Source: an uncultured Clostridia bacterium
GTDB lineage: Bacteria > Bacillota > Clostridia > Christensenellales > Aristaeellaceae
Direction of reading: 5' to 3'
Assembly: GCA_947596085.1 (NCBI GenBank)
Contig: CANQEW010000025.1
Location: forward strand, 1-39,179
DNA: 39,179 bases
A model generated the notes under the pieces. The model was not told where the DNA came from and did no database searches. It worked only from the letters and a program-made list of their open reading frames with translations. Of this stretch, positions 1 to 8,045 are shown piece by piece. Numbering within the stretch: position 1 is the first letter of the stretch; each line of letters begins with the position of its first letter. The position numbers and the translations under genes are program-made.

Positions 1-43
1 CGGTGGCCTTAAAACTCCGCGTCGGTGGTCCTAAAACTCCGTG
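1..43. repeat. Tandem ~22-bp repeat, probable end of an IS element
   Basis: Two near-identical copies of a roughly 22-bp unit (CGGTGG, then C/T-rich, then TAAAACTCCG) lie at 1-22 and 23-43. A weaker third copy may start near 48. A short inverted repeat (TGCAAAT at 42-48, ATTTGCA at 66-72) sits at the inner edge. Short multiple terminal repeats of this style are known from IS21-family ends. The assignment is an inference, because no transposase lies inside the window. The repeat supplies the last codons and the stop of the adjoining protease gene, as expected if an element landed in that gene. Confidence 0.4.
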
Positions 44-690
44 CAAATGGCCCTACCGCCCCGGAATTTGCAGTTTTCTTTTCTTGTTGTGATGACTCCA
101 TTTGTGGAATACCCAAGATCAAAGACAGGACAGCCTGAATAGCCACCAACGCTTGGATTTTCTAAGCAAAAGAATGTTGATGGTTGATGTGTATCTGCCC
201 GCAATAATGTTAGAAAAGCGGAAGAAGCAAAGGATCGGAAAGTAAGCGGAGAAAAATAGCCCGAGGTTCCTAATCCGTTAGGAAAGCCTATCGCCGTCAG
301 CTCATAATCTCTTGAAACCGGGGTTTTGTCAAGATGAAAATGATCAAAAGGGAAAAAACGGTTGCTCATAAATTGTGCATTGATTTTGGAAAAAACAACT
401 CTAAATGCAGAAATATCAGCTCTTGTGTGGTGCCGCCAATTGCTCATACTTCCAAACAGAATCAAAGGTAATTCTTCTGCTTTTCCTTCCGCATTTGCAA
501 CGATTAGTTTCGTTTGGTTATTGGTTTTCCTTGCAACATGCGAAGCTGTCACAATCCAACCAAACGCATTTTCTCCTCCTGCTGGAGAACTAACAAACAT
601 ACCTGTACCAATGTTGGATTTTCCTGTTGTGGGATCAGGTGTAAGAATTTCACATACCGCACGAAAAGCGTCATCGCGCGTAAGGATCAT
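31..690 (-). pseudogene. Trypsin-like serine protease, C-terminally truncated
   Basis: The protein has about 219 residues. It carries a trypsin-fold triad: His in the WIVTASHVA block, Asp in RADISAFRV and Ser in GGYSGCPVFD. It therefore probably is, or was, a cytoplasmic peptidase; no signal peptide is visible. The ATG at 690 is preferred over the GTG at 699 because GAGGTGG lies five bases upstream of it. Trypsin-like domains normally continue for several tens of residues past the serine. Here the frame ends about 30 residues later, inside the repeated sequence at the window edge, so the gene looks cut by an insertion. It lies downstream of the TOPRIM gene on the same strand after a gap of about 200 bases in which I see no clear gene. 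Stand-alone trypsin-like proteases do occur in defence islands, so a defence link is possible but unproven. Confidence 0.6.
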
Positions 691-891
691 ATGTACCACC
701 TCAATTTATGTTTTAATTCTAATGACTACACATCATCGCTCATACGCATAGGAGAGATAATTTCTCAATCATCGACATTATTGCAGTATAATCCTTGTAA
801 GGACCTTGAAACCTAATGTTATTTTCAGTTACAATAGTGCTTTGCGTGAATCTCGTTCTTCTTTTGGTTGTGCAAAGTTTAATCTTCGCAA

Positions 892-1701
892 CTAAAATAG
901 TAGGTTGAGATTGGTGTGCCGATGCAAAGAGTTTAGCCCCTCTTGTATGTATGTCCACGATCCACCATAATCCATGTCTACCCTCCCACTATCTTGGCAG
1001 ATAAACCTTTTGAAGGATTCAAGATCATTGCCAAATTCACGGCCAAATTCATCGGCGCGAAGGATTTTTAGATACGATTCAAGGTTTGGATCATCTACTG
1101 TGAAATGATCCAAGTTGCATGAGAAATAGTAGAGCGAATACGGAACAACTATGGGCTTGGTGGTTTGCTTTTTCCCATGTTCCGTGTCAACATAATTAAC
1201 GATGGGAAATCCAGCATGGTGATAATCAAGCAACTTTAGTATATTTTGTCTCTTTCGATGGTTCCGATCAATTATGTTTGCAACATTATCTGTTTGAATA
1301 CCGGATTCCATATATAGATGATGGTGGATTTCATCTTCACACTCACGGTAGGTTACCACTTCATCCGGAATGAAGGCACCATCGGTATCAATGATATGTA
1401 CAATCTCCGTAACATATTTAGGCATTAAACTGTTTTCTGCAATGCATGGCATTATGGTAGTACAGTTAAGCACCATCTCAATTTTCTCTGGGACCACCCC
1501 ACGCTTTGAAGTTATATCGCCGCCCTTACTACCATCATCATTGACATGCTTTGCGAATAAAACGATAGTATCTTCTCCGTATTTTTCCTCAAACAGTTCG
1601 TTGAGCGCTACGGAAAGAGCATTCTCATCCGACTGGCCTTCTAAAATGATAATAACAACTTTTTTCTTGGGTCGTTCATTTGTCTTTCGTACGCGCGCCA
1701 C
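892..1701 (-). CDS. TOPRIM-domain protein, probable nuclease partner of the upstream ATPase
   Basis: The protein has 269 residues. A beta strand followed by EGQSDE (Glu21) near the N-terminus and HIIDTDGAF (Asp105, Asp107) form the Glu plus DxD metal-binding signature of TOPRIM folds. The GTG start overlaps the stop of the ATPase gene by one base (TAGTG), so the two are translationally coupled. An AAA/ABC ATPase followed by a TOPRIM protein is the layout of PARIS (AriA/AriB), and it resembles AbiL and OLD-type anti-phage pairs. In those systems the ATPase senses a phage trigger and the TOPRIM partner cleaves nucleic acid. Family membership beyond the TOPRIM fold is not certain; the N-terminus does not look like a classical RloB. 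The region is clearly more AT-rich than the methylase operon to its right. Confidence 0.65.
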   Translation of the reverse strand: MARVRKTNERPKKKVVIIILEGQSDENALSVALNELFEEKYGEDTIVLFAKHVNDDGSKGGDITSKRGVVPEKIEMVLNCTTIMPCIAENSLMPKYVTEIVHIIDTDGAFIPDEVVTYRECEDEIHHHLYMESGIQTDNVANIIDRNHRKRQNILKLLDYHHAGFPIVNYVDTEHGKKQTTKPIVVPYSLYYFSCNLDHFTVDDPNLESYLKILRADEFGREFGNDLESFKRFICQDSGRVDMDYGGSWTYIQEGLNSLHRHTNLNLLF

Positions 1702-3170
1702 TATTCCCCCGCCTTTCGGAAAGCCGCAACTATCTTCTGCTTCTTTGTTGCCTTGTAGATTTCCTCGTCCTGTTCTCCAAGGAGAATTTCGCGGAAATAA
1801 AGATTACGAAGATTATTCGAAGCCCCAACGTTTTTGAGCCGGATATACCTATTCTCAGGATTCGTGGTCGTAAAGCAGATGAATTTCTTATCTATAACCT
1901 CAAGCGGACGCAGGTTATGCGAAGTGAAGATAAGTTGACCCTTGCCGGATTCTTCAAAGATCTGCAGTATTTCTCCAAGCAAATATTCAAAAATACCGGC
2001 ATCAAGTTCGTCGATTGCTATGGTCACGGATCTCCCATTATAGGCAGCAATCAAAAGGCCTAGCATCGAAATCAACTTTCGCGCCCCATCAGAAATACAC
2101 CTCAAGGGCAGCTCTACGCCATCTCTATTAATTATGACTTCTGCATATTTTCCTTCTTTGCCATTTGGCAGAATGATTGTACTCACTTCTTTTAGATCAA
2201 TGCGCATCCCTGGAACAAGCTGGCATAATACATTGCTCATAGAAGCGAGAAGCCCTTTAATTCCATTGAAAGCTTTGAGAGAATACTTCTCCGGTTTTAG
2301 TGTTTTTACTGGAATAACACCACGCCTAGGATCAAGCCAAAGAGGTACGGCATAATTAAGCTGAATCATTCCAGTAGATTTCGTATCAATAACAGAAAAA
2401 TAACCATTAGCAAAGAGATGTAGCTCAAAAAGCACTTCTTGATAAGAAGTTTTGTTCTCTTGCTCAAAAAACAGTTGGAGAGTATCATCACAGAATATAA
2501 ACGACTGCGAACGCTCCGCTGTAAGCTGTTTCTTTACCTCAAGTATGTTAGTTGCTTGCTTTGATGGTATATAGAATAATTTTCGCTTCGATACAGGTCC
2601 AAATACGCCTTTATCGACGGACGTATCAATGACCAACTGAAGCTTCTTTTTTTCACCATCAATATCCCCACCAAGAGATAAACGTTCATTATAAATGACG
2701 ATTTTACGCTTGAAAACCTCGGAATCAAATTCCTTTCTGAATTCACTTAGATTGATATCTTTCAACGCCTCCTTATATTCTGGATTGATTTCATCGAGAT
2801 GGTCAACACGAATACAAAAGGAATATACAACCTTCTTAACTGTTATTGGCTCTGTGGGGTATTGCAAATCAAAGGTAAATTCAAGCTCGGAATGATCAGC
2901 TCCCTTGGTGATGCAATCAGCATAAAAGGGACTGACCGAGTTGCCTTCCATGACGGATTTTAGGATGGAGAGAGCTTCAATAAAGGCCGTTTTCCCAGAG
3001 CCGTTCTGGCCGTAAATTCCAAGGATATCAGATTGCGTTCCCATAGGAATATATTGTTTTGCACAATCAAATGTGATCTCACCATAATCAACGCTCTTAA
3101 AATGACGCAATACCGCTTTATGAATCCGAATAGTCGGCAACCTATCACCGTGTTCATCGGAAATAAACAT
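1701..3170 (-). CDS. AAA/ABC-type ATPase of a two-gene defence module
   Basis: The protein has 489 residues counted from the ATG at 3170. That start has GGGG eight bases upstream and is preferred to the in-frame GTG at 3179. It shows Walker A GQNGSGKT (54-61), an ABC-like signature CISDGARKL (about 358), Walker B TIAIDELD (Asp387, Glu388) and a switch histidine in FTSHN (His418). The core ends are separated by about 300 residues with alternating strands and helices, as in AAA15/OLD-type ATPases. The gene is coupled to the TOPRIM gene by a one-base overlap. The expected role is sensor and regulator of the TOPRIM effector during phage infection; this is inferred from the pairing. Transcription probably starts at the promoter at 3527-3555 and passes through the small ORF at 3312-3497. 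Confidence 0.7.
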   Translation of the reverse strand: MFISDEHGDRLPTIRIHKAVLRHFKSVDYGEITFDCAKQYIPMGTQSDILGIYGQNGSGKTAFIEALSILKSVMEGNSVSPFYADCITKGADHSELEFTFDLQYPTEPITVKKVVYSFCIRVDHLDEINPEYKEALKDINLSEFRKEFDSEVFKRKIVIYNERLSLGGDIDGEKKKLQLVIDTSVDKGVFGPVSKRKLFYIPSKQATNILEVKKQLTAERSQSFIFCDDTLQLFFEQENKTSYQEVLFELHLFANGYFSVIDTKSTGMIQLNYAVPLWLDPRRGVIPVKTLKPEKYSLKAFNGIKGLLASMSNVLCQLVPGMRIDLKEVSTIILPNGKEGKYAEVIINRDGVELPLRCISDGARKLISMLGLLIAAYNGRSVTIAIDELDAGIFEYLLGEILQIFEESGKGQLIFTSHNLRPLEVIDKKFICFTTTNPENRYIRLKNVGASNNLRNLYFREILLGEQDEEIYKATKKQKIVAAFRKAGE

Positions 3171-3311
3171 AGTCTTCACCCCATCTAATAATGCTGCTAT
3201 TTCTCCCCCGAGGCTGGATCTGTGTCACATCAACGGAAAAACCCTGGAGTCACGGCCTTAGTTTACACTCATTTTGTCTCGCTTATGCGGTTTTCTCGTT
3301 GCGGTAGACGC

Positions 3312-3497
3312 TCAAGCGAACGAAGCGCTGGCTTCGTTGTGCTTATGACAGCGAATGCCCTGCCTTCCAATTTCGAGGTCATATCCCGAAATGCAGGCAA
3401 TACTCTCGGCTCCCAGAAAGCCCACGATGGTGTAGACTGCAATCTTCACGAGACCGTTTTCCGACAGCTTACCAAGAACCCCTAAGAACTCACTCAT
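3312..3497 (-). CDS. Small hypothetical protein at the head of the ATPase/TOPRIM unit
   Basis: This is a 61-residue ORF whose ATG has GGAGG seven bases upstream. It is the first ORF after a strong consensus promoter, so it is likely to be expressed. Residues 10-35 are hydrophobic (around KIAVYTIVGFLG), enough for one possible membrane segment. The C-terminal third is polar with scattered Cys and His. I recognise no family. A gap of about 140 bases separates it from the ATPase gene. It could be a small regulator, inhibitor or membrane partner of the defence pair, or an unrelated small protein. Confidence 0.45.
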   Translation of the reverse strand: MSEFLGVLGKLSENGLVKIAVYTIVGFLGAESIACISGYDLEIGRQGIRCHKHNEASASFA

Positions 3498-3526
3498 GGC
3501 ACACCCTCCATAATAAGATTGAATAC

Positions 3527-3555
3527 ATTCTAACACAGAAGAAGCAAAAAGTCAA
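3527..3555 (-). promoter_or_regulatory. Sigma-70-type promoter of the small ORF/ATPase/TOPRIM unit
   Basis: On the minus strand, TTGACT (3550-3555) and TAGAAT (3527-3532) are separated by exactly 17 bases. Transcription would start near 3520, leaving a short leader before the GGAGG and ATG at 3497. Confidence 0.75.
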
Positions 3556-3772
3556 TAGTAACACGCGGATTTGAATAAAAAATTCAAAATATTGAGTTTA
3601 TGTAGTTAAAAAATAGAAGGAATCAGAGAATGCTTTATAAATATTGCAATTGTGGTTCAATGTGATTGGTTGTTTTCAATGCCTGATTTAGTTATGTAAA
3701 TTAGCCAGCATGGTAGAATACTGTGTTTACATCGCTGGGTCATTTGTTCGAGTATAATATGGACCACCACAA

Positions 3773-3795
3773 GTCGCTCGGAAGGGCGGCTTTTT
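3773..3795 (+). terminator. Intrinsic terminator without an upstream gene
   Basis: A seven-pair stem (GTCGCTC with GGGCGGC, including G-U pairs) with a GGAA tetraloop is followed directly by TTTTT. The upstream sequence belongs to the opposite strand's promoter region, so the terminated transcript is unidentified. Confidence 0.65.
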
Positions 3796-3802
3796 CTGTA
3801 CC

Positions 3803-3831
3803 TTGACAAACATATGTGGAACACCTAATAT
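3803..3831 (+). promoter_or_regulatory. Promoter of the acidic repeat-protein gene
   Basis: TTGACA (3803-3808) and TAATAT (3826-3831) are separated by 17 bases. Transcription is expected from about 3838, giving a leader of about 60 bases before the ATG at 3900. Confidence 0.75.
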
Positions 3832-3899
3832 ATAGCTAATAAAGCCCATGATCGCTAGTTACACGCTGTGCTGTATCCTACGTATGAGGAGGGTGAATT

Positions 3900-4532
3900 A
3901 TGGCGGGCAAGAGAGGTGGCTTCTGGGATGACCTGTTTAACAAACCGTTTGGCGGTTTATTTGATTTCAATGGGGATGGCAAAGAAGATTTGGGGGAATT
4001 GTGGCTCGGACACAAAATATTTGAGGAAGTCACAAAAGAGGATAAGCCAGATGTAGGTTCCTCCGACTTTGATGATCCATTGTTTGATGACGATACTGAT
4101 TATTCTTGGCGGTATACGTGCGAGGATGGATCGGAATATGGTATCTTCCCGGAGAATTACGATACGGAATTTGAATACGAAGAAGCCCTAAAAGAAGCGA
4201 AATATGCGTGGCGCGATACTTGCGAGGATGGATTGGAATTCGGCGTTATACCTGAGAATTACGAAACGAAGGGTGAATACGAAGAAGCCCTGAAAGAAGC
4301 TAAGTACGCTTGGCGGGATATTTGTGAGGATGGAAGTGAATACGGCCTGTCCCCCGAGGATTACGAGACGGAAGAAGAATATGAAGAAGCCCTCCATGAC
4401 GCGAAATATGGCTGGCGAGAGACTTGTGAAGATGGGTTTGAATATGGCCTCGATCCCGAGGATTATGAAACGGAAGAAGAATATGAAGAAGCTCTCGATG
4501 AGGCAAAAGACCCGTTTGGTGGTATATTCTAA
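3900..4532 (+). CDS. Acidic protein with four tandem 34-residue repeats
   Basis: The protein has 210 residues. GGAGGG lies six bases before the ATG. An N-terminal segment (1-69) holds a FNGDGKED stretch, like a single EF-hand or dockerin-type Ca loop. Four repeats follow from Trp70 (70-103, 104-137, 138-171, 172-203). Each has the pattern W-R-x-x-C-E-D-G, then E-Y/F-G, then P-E-x-Y-x-T, then E-Y-E-E-A-L and A-K, so there is one Cys per repeat and a very high Glu/Asp content. No signal peptide or membrane segment is visible. I do not recognise a named family. It has its own promoter and stands alone between two defence-type operons on the opposite strand. The strong negative charge could suit a scaffold, a Ca-binding protein or a DNA-mimic, but nothing in the sequence decides this. 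Confidence 0.7.
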   Translation: MAGKRGGFWDDLFNKPFGGLFDFNGDGKEDLGELWLGHKIFEEVTKEDKPDVGSSDFDDPLFDDDTDYSWRYTCEDGSEYGIFPENYDTEFEYEEALKEAKYAWRDTCEDGLEFGVIPENYETKGEYEEALKEAKYAWRDICEDGSEYGLSPEDYETEEEYEEALHDAKYGWRETCEDGFEYGLDPEDYETEEEYEEALDEAKDPFGGIF

Positions 4533-4583
4533 AGCACATTATGGATTTCAAACATAATTTCAAGTCAGAAAGAGGTACAAAGA

Positions 4584-4618
4584 AGGCCCCCGGCAGTTGA
4601 TGAAAGTGCCGAGGGCCT
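4584..4618 (-). terminator. Intrinsic terminator of the helicase-methylase-DUF499 operon
   Basis: A 12-pair stem (4584-4595 with 4607-4618, one G-U) lies 15 bases past the DUF499 stop and is followed on the minus strand by TCTTTGT. It separates the operon from the convergent repeat-protein gene. Confidence 0.75.
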
Positions 4619-4632
4619 GCGCTTACTGTTGG

Positions 4633-7600
4633 TCATTCGTCGAATCCGAAGTCCTCCACTTTGAGTGTCTTGCAGTTTTCGGTGACTGTGCGGACTGTGG
4701 ATTGCGGGGTGCCTCCGGGGATATTGGCATCCACGATCAGTTTTATCTCTACGTTCGCTCCATTGATGGCGGTGATATGATTGATAACCTCGTCCATCAA
4801 GGCGCTGATGTTTTTGATTACGCGGGTCGAATCCAATGTTGTGGCCATGGAAAAGCGGGTATTCTGCGGCCCTGCCGGAATGGGATTGTCCGGCTGCATG
4901 GGCGCGACAGGGTGCTCCTCGGGCGGTGTAGAATCTGGGCTGAGCCATGGCGAAGTAGTCGGCGGCACCCACGGCTGGCCGGGTTTCGGCGGAACACTCT
5001 CCTGCGCCTTTTGTTTTAATGCCGCCAGCTGCTTTACCAGATACCCACTGCGGTCAATGATCCCCACATATTGATTGTACTTGAGGCCGATATAGCGATT
5101 TTCCGCCTTCCCCTCGGCATAGGCAAAATACTCCTCGGAATTCACGCCGGTCTGGATGGCCTGCGCCAATACGTCGTAGTTCGCAAGGCGCGGCAGGTAG
5201 CAATAGGTGCAAAGCATCTTCCAGAGCTCGCCCACGGAGATTTCGTTGGCATCGCGCCAGAGCAGGCCATCCAACTGCATGAGCAGAAGCGCGGGCACCC
5301 AATTTGTAATGAGCTGCTCATTTTGCTCCATCTTCTTTGCAGCCTTGGCAATGATGGAATCCGTGCCACCGCGAATGCTGATCTCATCCCAAATGACGGT
5401 CTTGAGATCAATTTCCCGGTCAATGTAGGGGACGAGCAGATGGCAATAGGTTTCCTGTATGCGGACGCTTATGGTCTGATCGCAGCGGTTTACGTTATTC
5501 GCGGTTTCCCGAATCTGTGCCGCATCCAAATTCAAGTCCTCGCTGTCCTGCTGGATGGAAACCCATGCCAAATACATCTTTGCGGCCTCGCGCAGCGCAC
5601 CGACCATGCTGGAATCAGGCGCGATGAATGCCAGCATATTGCGGAAGATGCGGGGCGATTGTCCGCGCGTATTCAGGATATTTTCGGCGGCATGGATGGC
5701 GGCGTCATTCCCCGTGTTGGTTTTGTAGGCTTGGTCGATATTGAGGATCACGAGGCCCACATCTTGATCGTCGGAAACATCTATGCTGGAATCCGGGCAG
5801 ATGTGCAGGCGCGCAAACGGGCGCTCCTTGCGAAATCCCTTCAATCGCTTTTCGATCTCCATTTCCACCTTCTCCGCCGGCTGCTGGCTGGCGCGATCCT
5901 CCACGGTCTTGCGAAGGGTCGGGCGGGTATCGAACCAGAAGCGGTCGTTGGAGGGATTGCTGTACAGATAGCTCAGCGACGCTTGAAGGGTATTCAAGGC
6001 GTCATTGAAGGTGGCGATATTCTCGCCGGGCTGCACCGCGCCCAGGCGGATGCGGCTGCTCTCCAAGCCGCGGATCTTATCGCTGCGGCTGGACGGGGCC
6101 GACCCGAGCATGATCGTGCGGGCGATGCGCCGGGCGGCCATATACCTGCCGAAGCGCGGGGTTTCCTTGTCCTTCTGATAGGGGATGGACGCCTCGCCAT
6201 CGACCTCGCGCTCGACGATGGGGTTCCAATTGTCGCCGACGTGCCGGGTCAATTCATCGCGGATGTTCGAGACGTAGAAGGACATGGAGCCGGGCATGAT
6301 CAGCAGGCCGCCATCCTGATTGATCCATAGATTGTGAACAACGGCTGCCATCAGGCGAAGTACGCCGCGCGTCTTCTGGAAGCGCTCAATGGTCGCCCAA
6401 TCCTCATACAGGCGGTCGAATATCTCCGGATGAATCGGATAGCAGCTGCGCATCCGCTCGAAATACTCGACTTCCTTGGCAGTAGTCGGGAAATCGCCGC
6501 TGTTGTCCTGATAGAATTGGCTGAACGCGAGGCAAACGGTATCGCGGGCGGCCTTGTCCTTGCAATTCAGGAACAGTCGGCGGCGCACGATTTCAAAGCC
6601 CTCGTTTGCGCCGACGGGCTTCCAAATGGACTCCATGCGCCCGAAGGTGTGCTCGATGGCCTCCAATGCGCGGCGTCCGCCCTCCTCCTCGCCGATCTCG
6701 ATATTCGATTCCGGGATGGATGCGACGACGAGGCTATTCTCGCTGGCGCGGGCCGCCTCCGTGATCTCCTGGACGAAGGAAATCAGATTGTCGAAGGTTC
6801 CGGCGGGAAGGTCGTCCTTCTTCCAGAGCTTCTTTGCGTAGGCCACGAGCTCGTCGATCAGGATGACGCAGGGGCCGCAGGCGTCGAATAGATTCTTCAA
6901 AGTGACCGATCCGGGGGAAACGCCCTTCTTATCGGAATCCTTCACCATATCGTAGAGCTTCGGATTCCCGGAATCAACGGCGAGCTGGTAGGCCAATTCG
7001 CCCCAGAGCGTGTTCACGGTGCTGCCGGGGAGATTCACGGGGCGCTTTGATTTCGCGGGTTCGAGGGCCGTGCCGACCAATACGGCGACGCGGCACACCG
7101 GGAGGCGGTCGATGCCGGATTCGTCTATCAGGGCCTTAATGTGCGGCAATTTGTCGATAGCGGTGCGCCCGCGCAGCAGGTGGTACAGGGCCAACATACT
7201 GTGGGTTTTGCCGCCGCCGAACGCGGTTTTAAGCTGGATGACCGGCTCGCCATCCAATCCACCGACGCGCCGGAGGGCTTGAATGAGCAGGCCCTTCATG
7301 CCCTCGGTCACATAGGTGCGGCTGAAAAACTCCACGGGATCGCGGTACTCATATGCGCCCTCGCCGCGCGCAACCTGGGCCAGATCCGCGGCGAACTCGG
7401 CGTTTTTGTAGCGCCCCTGCGCCACGTCCGGGTGCGGCTCGATGACATCGCGCCAGCTGGGAAGGCCGGTGACGGGCGTGGATTGCATCACGCCCACGGG
7501 TTTCTTCGCGGCGGTTTCCGGCGCTGCTTGTGAGGTGGCGGCGAGCGATCCGCTGGCGCTGCCATACACGTGGGTGCGGTAGAGCGCCTGAATCTCCTCC

Positions 7601-8028
7601 ATCGTCTCCTGTTTCATTTCCCCGGCCAGGCGGGCGATGTTGTCCAATGCGCTGGTGGTGTCGGCGTCGGGATAGTCGCCCGCGCCAAGGTGGGAGATGT
7701 CGTTGCGCGCGCCCTGCACCAGCTTGTTCCAGCTGCGGGCCTTCTTGTTGGCGATGTGGGAGAACAGGTTGTTCCAGTTCCCGTCGAACACCTTGCAGCA
7801 GGCCTGCATGTCCAGGGAATCCATGCGGCTTTTCAGGTCGGTGCAATCGCGCAGCCGCACCTGATCGTCGTAGTAGCCCGAGGCGAAGGGCACGACGCCC
7901 TCCTCCCACCAGAGGGTGTCATCCTGGGCATAGTCCGCAATCTCGGTCTTGATCTGCTGGCAAAGCCACGGGGCCATGGTGTCGCGCAGAATCTCCAGGG
8001 CCCGCTGTACCAAATCCTTGTTCTTCAT
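4633..8028 (-). CDS. DUF499 AAA+-like ATPase with HEPN-like N-terminus
   Basis: The protein has 1131 residues. The ATG at 8028 is chosen because AGGAG sits seven bases upstream. An in-frame ATG at 8049 overlaps the methylase stop but has no such site. An N-terminal domain of about 140 residues contains RNDISH (Arg108 to His113), the RxxxxH motif of HEPN ribonuclease folds as in Swt1-like HEPN domains. A P-loop GGGKTH (271-276) and Walker B VILIDE (388-393) follow, then a long C-terminal region ending in a Pro-rich segment and a small beta-rich tail. DUF499 proteins are large ATPases (PglY/BrxC-like) found with DUF1156 methylases and helicases in defence islands. This is the last gene of the operon, 17 bases after the methylase. 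The likely role is the motor or sensor of a methylation-based anti-phage system. RNase activity of the N-terminus is an inference. Confidence 0.8.
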   Translation of the reverse strand: MKNKDLVQRALEILRDTMAPWLCQQIKTEIADYAQDDTLWWEEGVVPFASGYYDDQVRLRDCTDLKSRMDSLDMQACCKVFDGNWNNLFSHIANKKARSWNKLVQGARNDISHLGAGDYPDADTTSALDNIARLAGEMKQETMEEIQALYRTHVYGSASGSLAATSQAAPETAAKKPVGVMQSTPVTGLPSWRDVIEPHPDVAQGRYKNAEFAADLAQVARGEGAYEYRDPVEFFSRTYVTEGMKGLLIQALRRVGGLDGEPVIQLKTAFGGGKTHSMLALYHLLRGRTAIDKLPHIKALIDESGIDRLPVCRVAVLVGTALEPAKSKRPVNLPGSTVNTLWGELAYQLAVDSGNPKLYDMVKDSDKKGVSPGSVTLKNLFDACGPCVILIDELVAYAKKLWKKDDLPAGTFDNLISFVQEITEAARASENSLVVASIPESNIEIGEEEGGRRALEAIEHTFGRMESIWKPVGANEGFEIVRRRLFLNCKDKAARDTVCLAFSQFYQDNSGDFPTTAKEVEYFERMRSCYPIHPEIFDRLYEDWATIERFQKTRGVLRLMAAVVHNLWINQDGGLLIMPGSMSFYVSNIRDELTRHVGDNWNPIVEREVDGEASIPYQKDKETPRFGRYMAARRIARTIMLGSAPSSRSDKIRGLESSRIRLGAVQPGENIATFNDALNTLQASLSYLYSNPSNDRFWFDTRPTLRKTVEDRASQQPAEKVEMEIEKRLKGFRKERPFARLHICPDSSIDVSDDQDVGLVILNIDQAYKTNTGNDAAIHAAENILNTRGQSPRIFRNMLAFIAPDSSMVGALREAAKMYLAWVSIQQDSEDLNLDAAQIRETANNVNRCDQTISVRIQETYCHLLVPYIDREIDLKTVIWDEISIRGGTDSIIAKAAKKMEQNEQLITNWVPALLLMQLDGLLWRDANEISVGELWKMLCTYCYLPRLANYDVLAQAIQTGVNSEEYFAYAEGKAENRYIGLKYNQYVGIIDRSGYLVKQLAALKQKAQESVPPKPGQPWVPPTTSPWLSPDSTPPEEHPVAPMQPDNPIPAGPQNTRFSMATTLDSTRVIKNISALMDEVINHITAINGANVEIKLIVDANIPGGTPQSTVRTVTENCKTLKVEDFGFDE

Positions 8029-8045
8029 GGTTTCGCTCCTTTGGT

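Larger units (their letters stand above)
3556..3899. other. Divergent intergenic region holding a terminator and promoters
   Basis: This 344-base AT-rich gap separates the minus-strand ATPase unit from the plus-strand repeat-protein gene. It contains a plus-strand intrinsic terminator (3773-3795) with no gene before it and a TATAAT at 3753-3758 without a good -35. It also contains a consensus promoter at 3803-3831. No ORF of note was seen. A short untranslated RNA ending at the terminator is possible. Confidence 0.5.

Noticed and set aside
740-958. 72-codon minus-strand ORF overlapping the TOPRIM 3' end
   Set aside because: No ribosome binding site or recognised motif; the TOPRIM protein ends naturally in its own frame.
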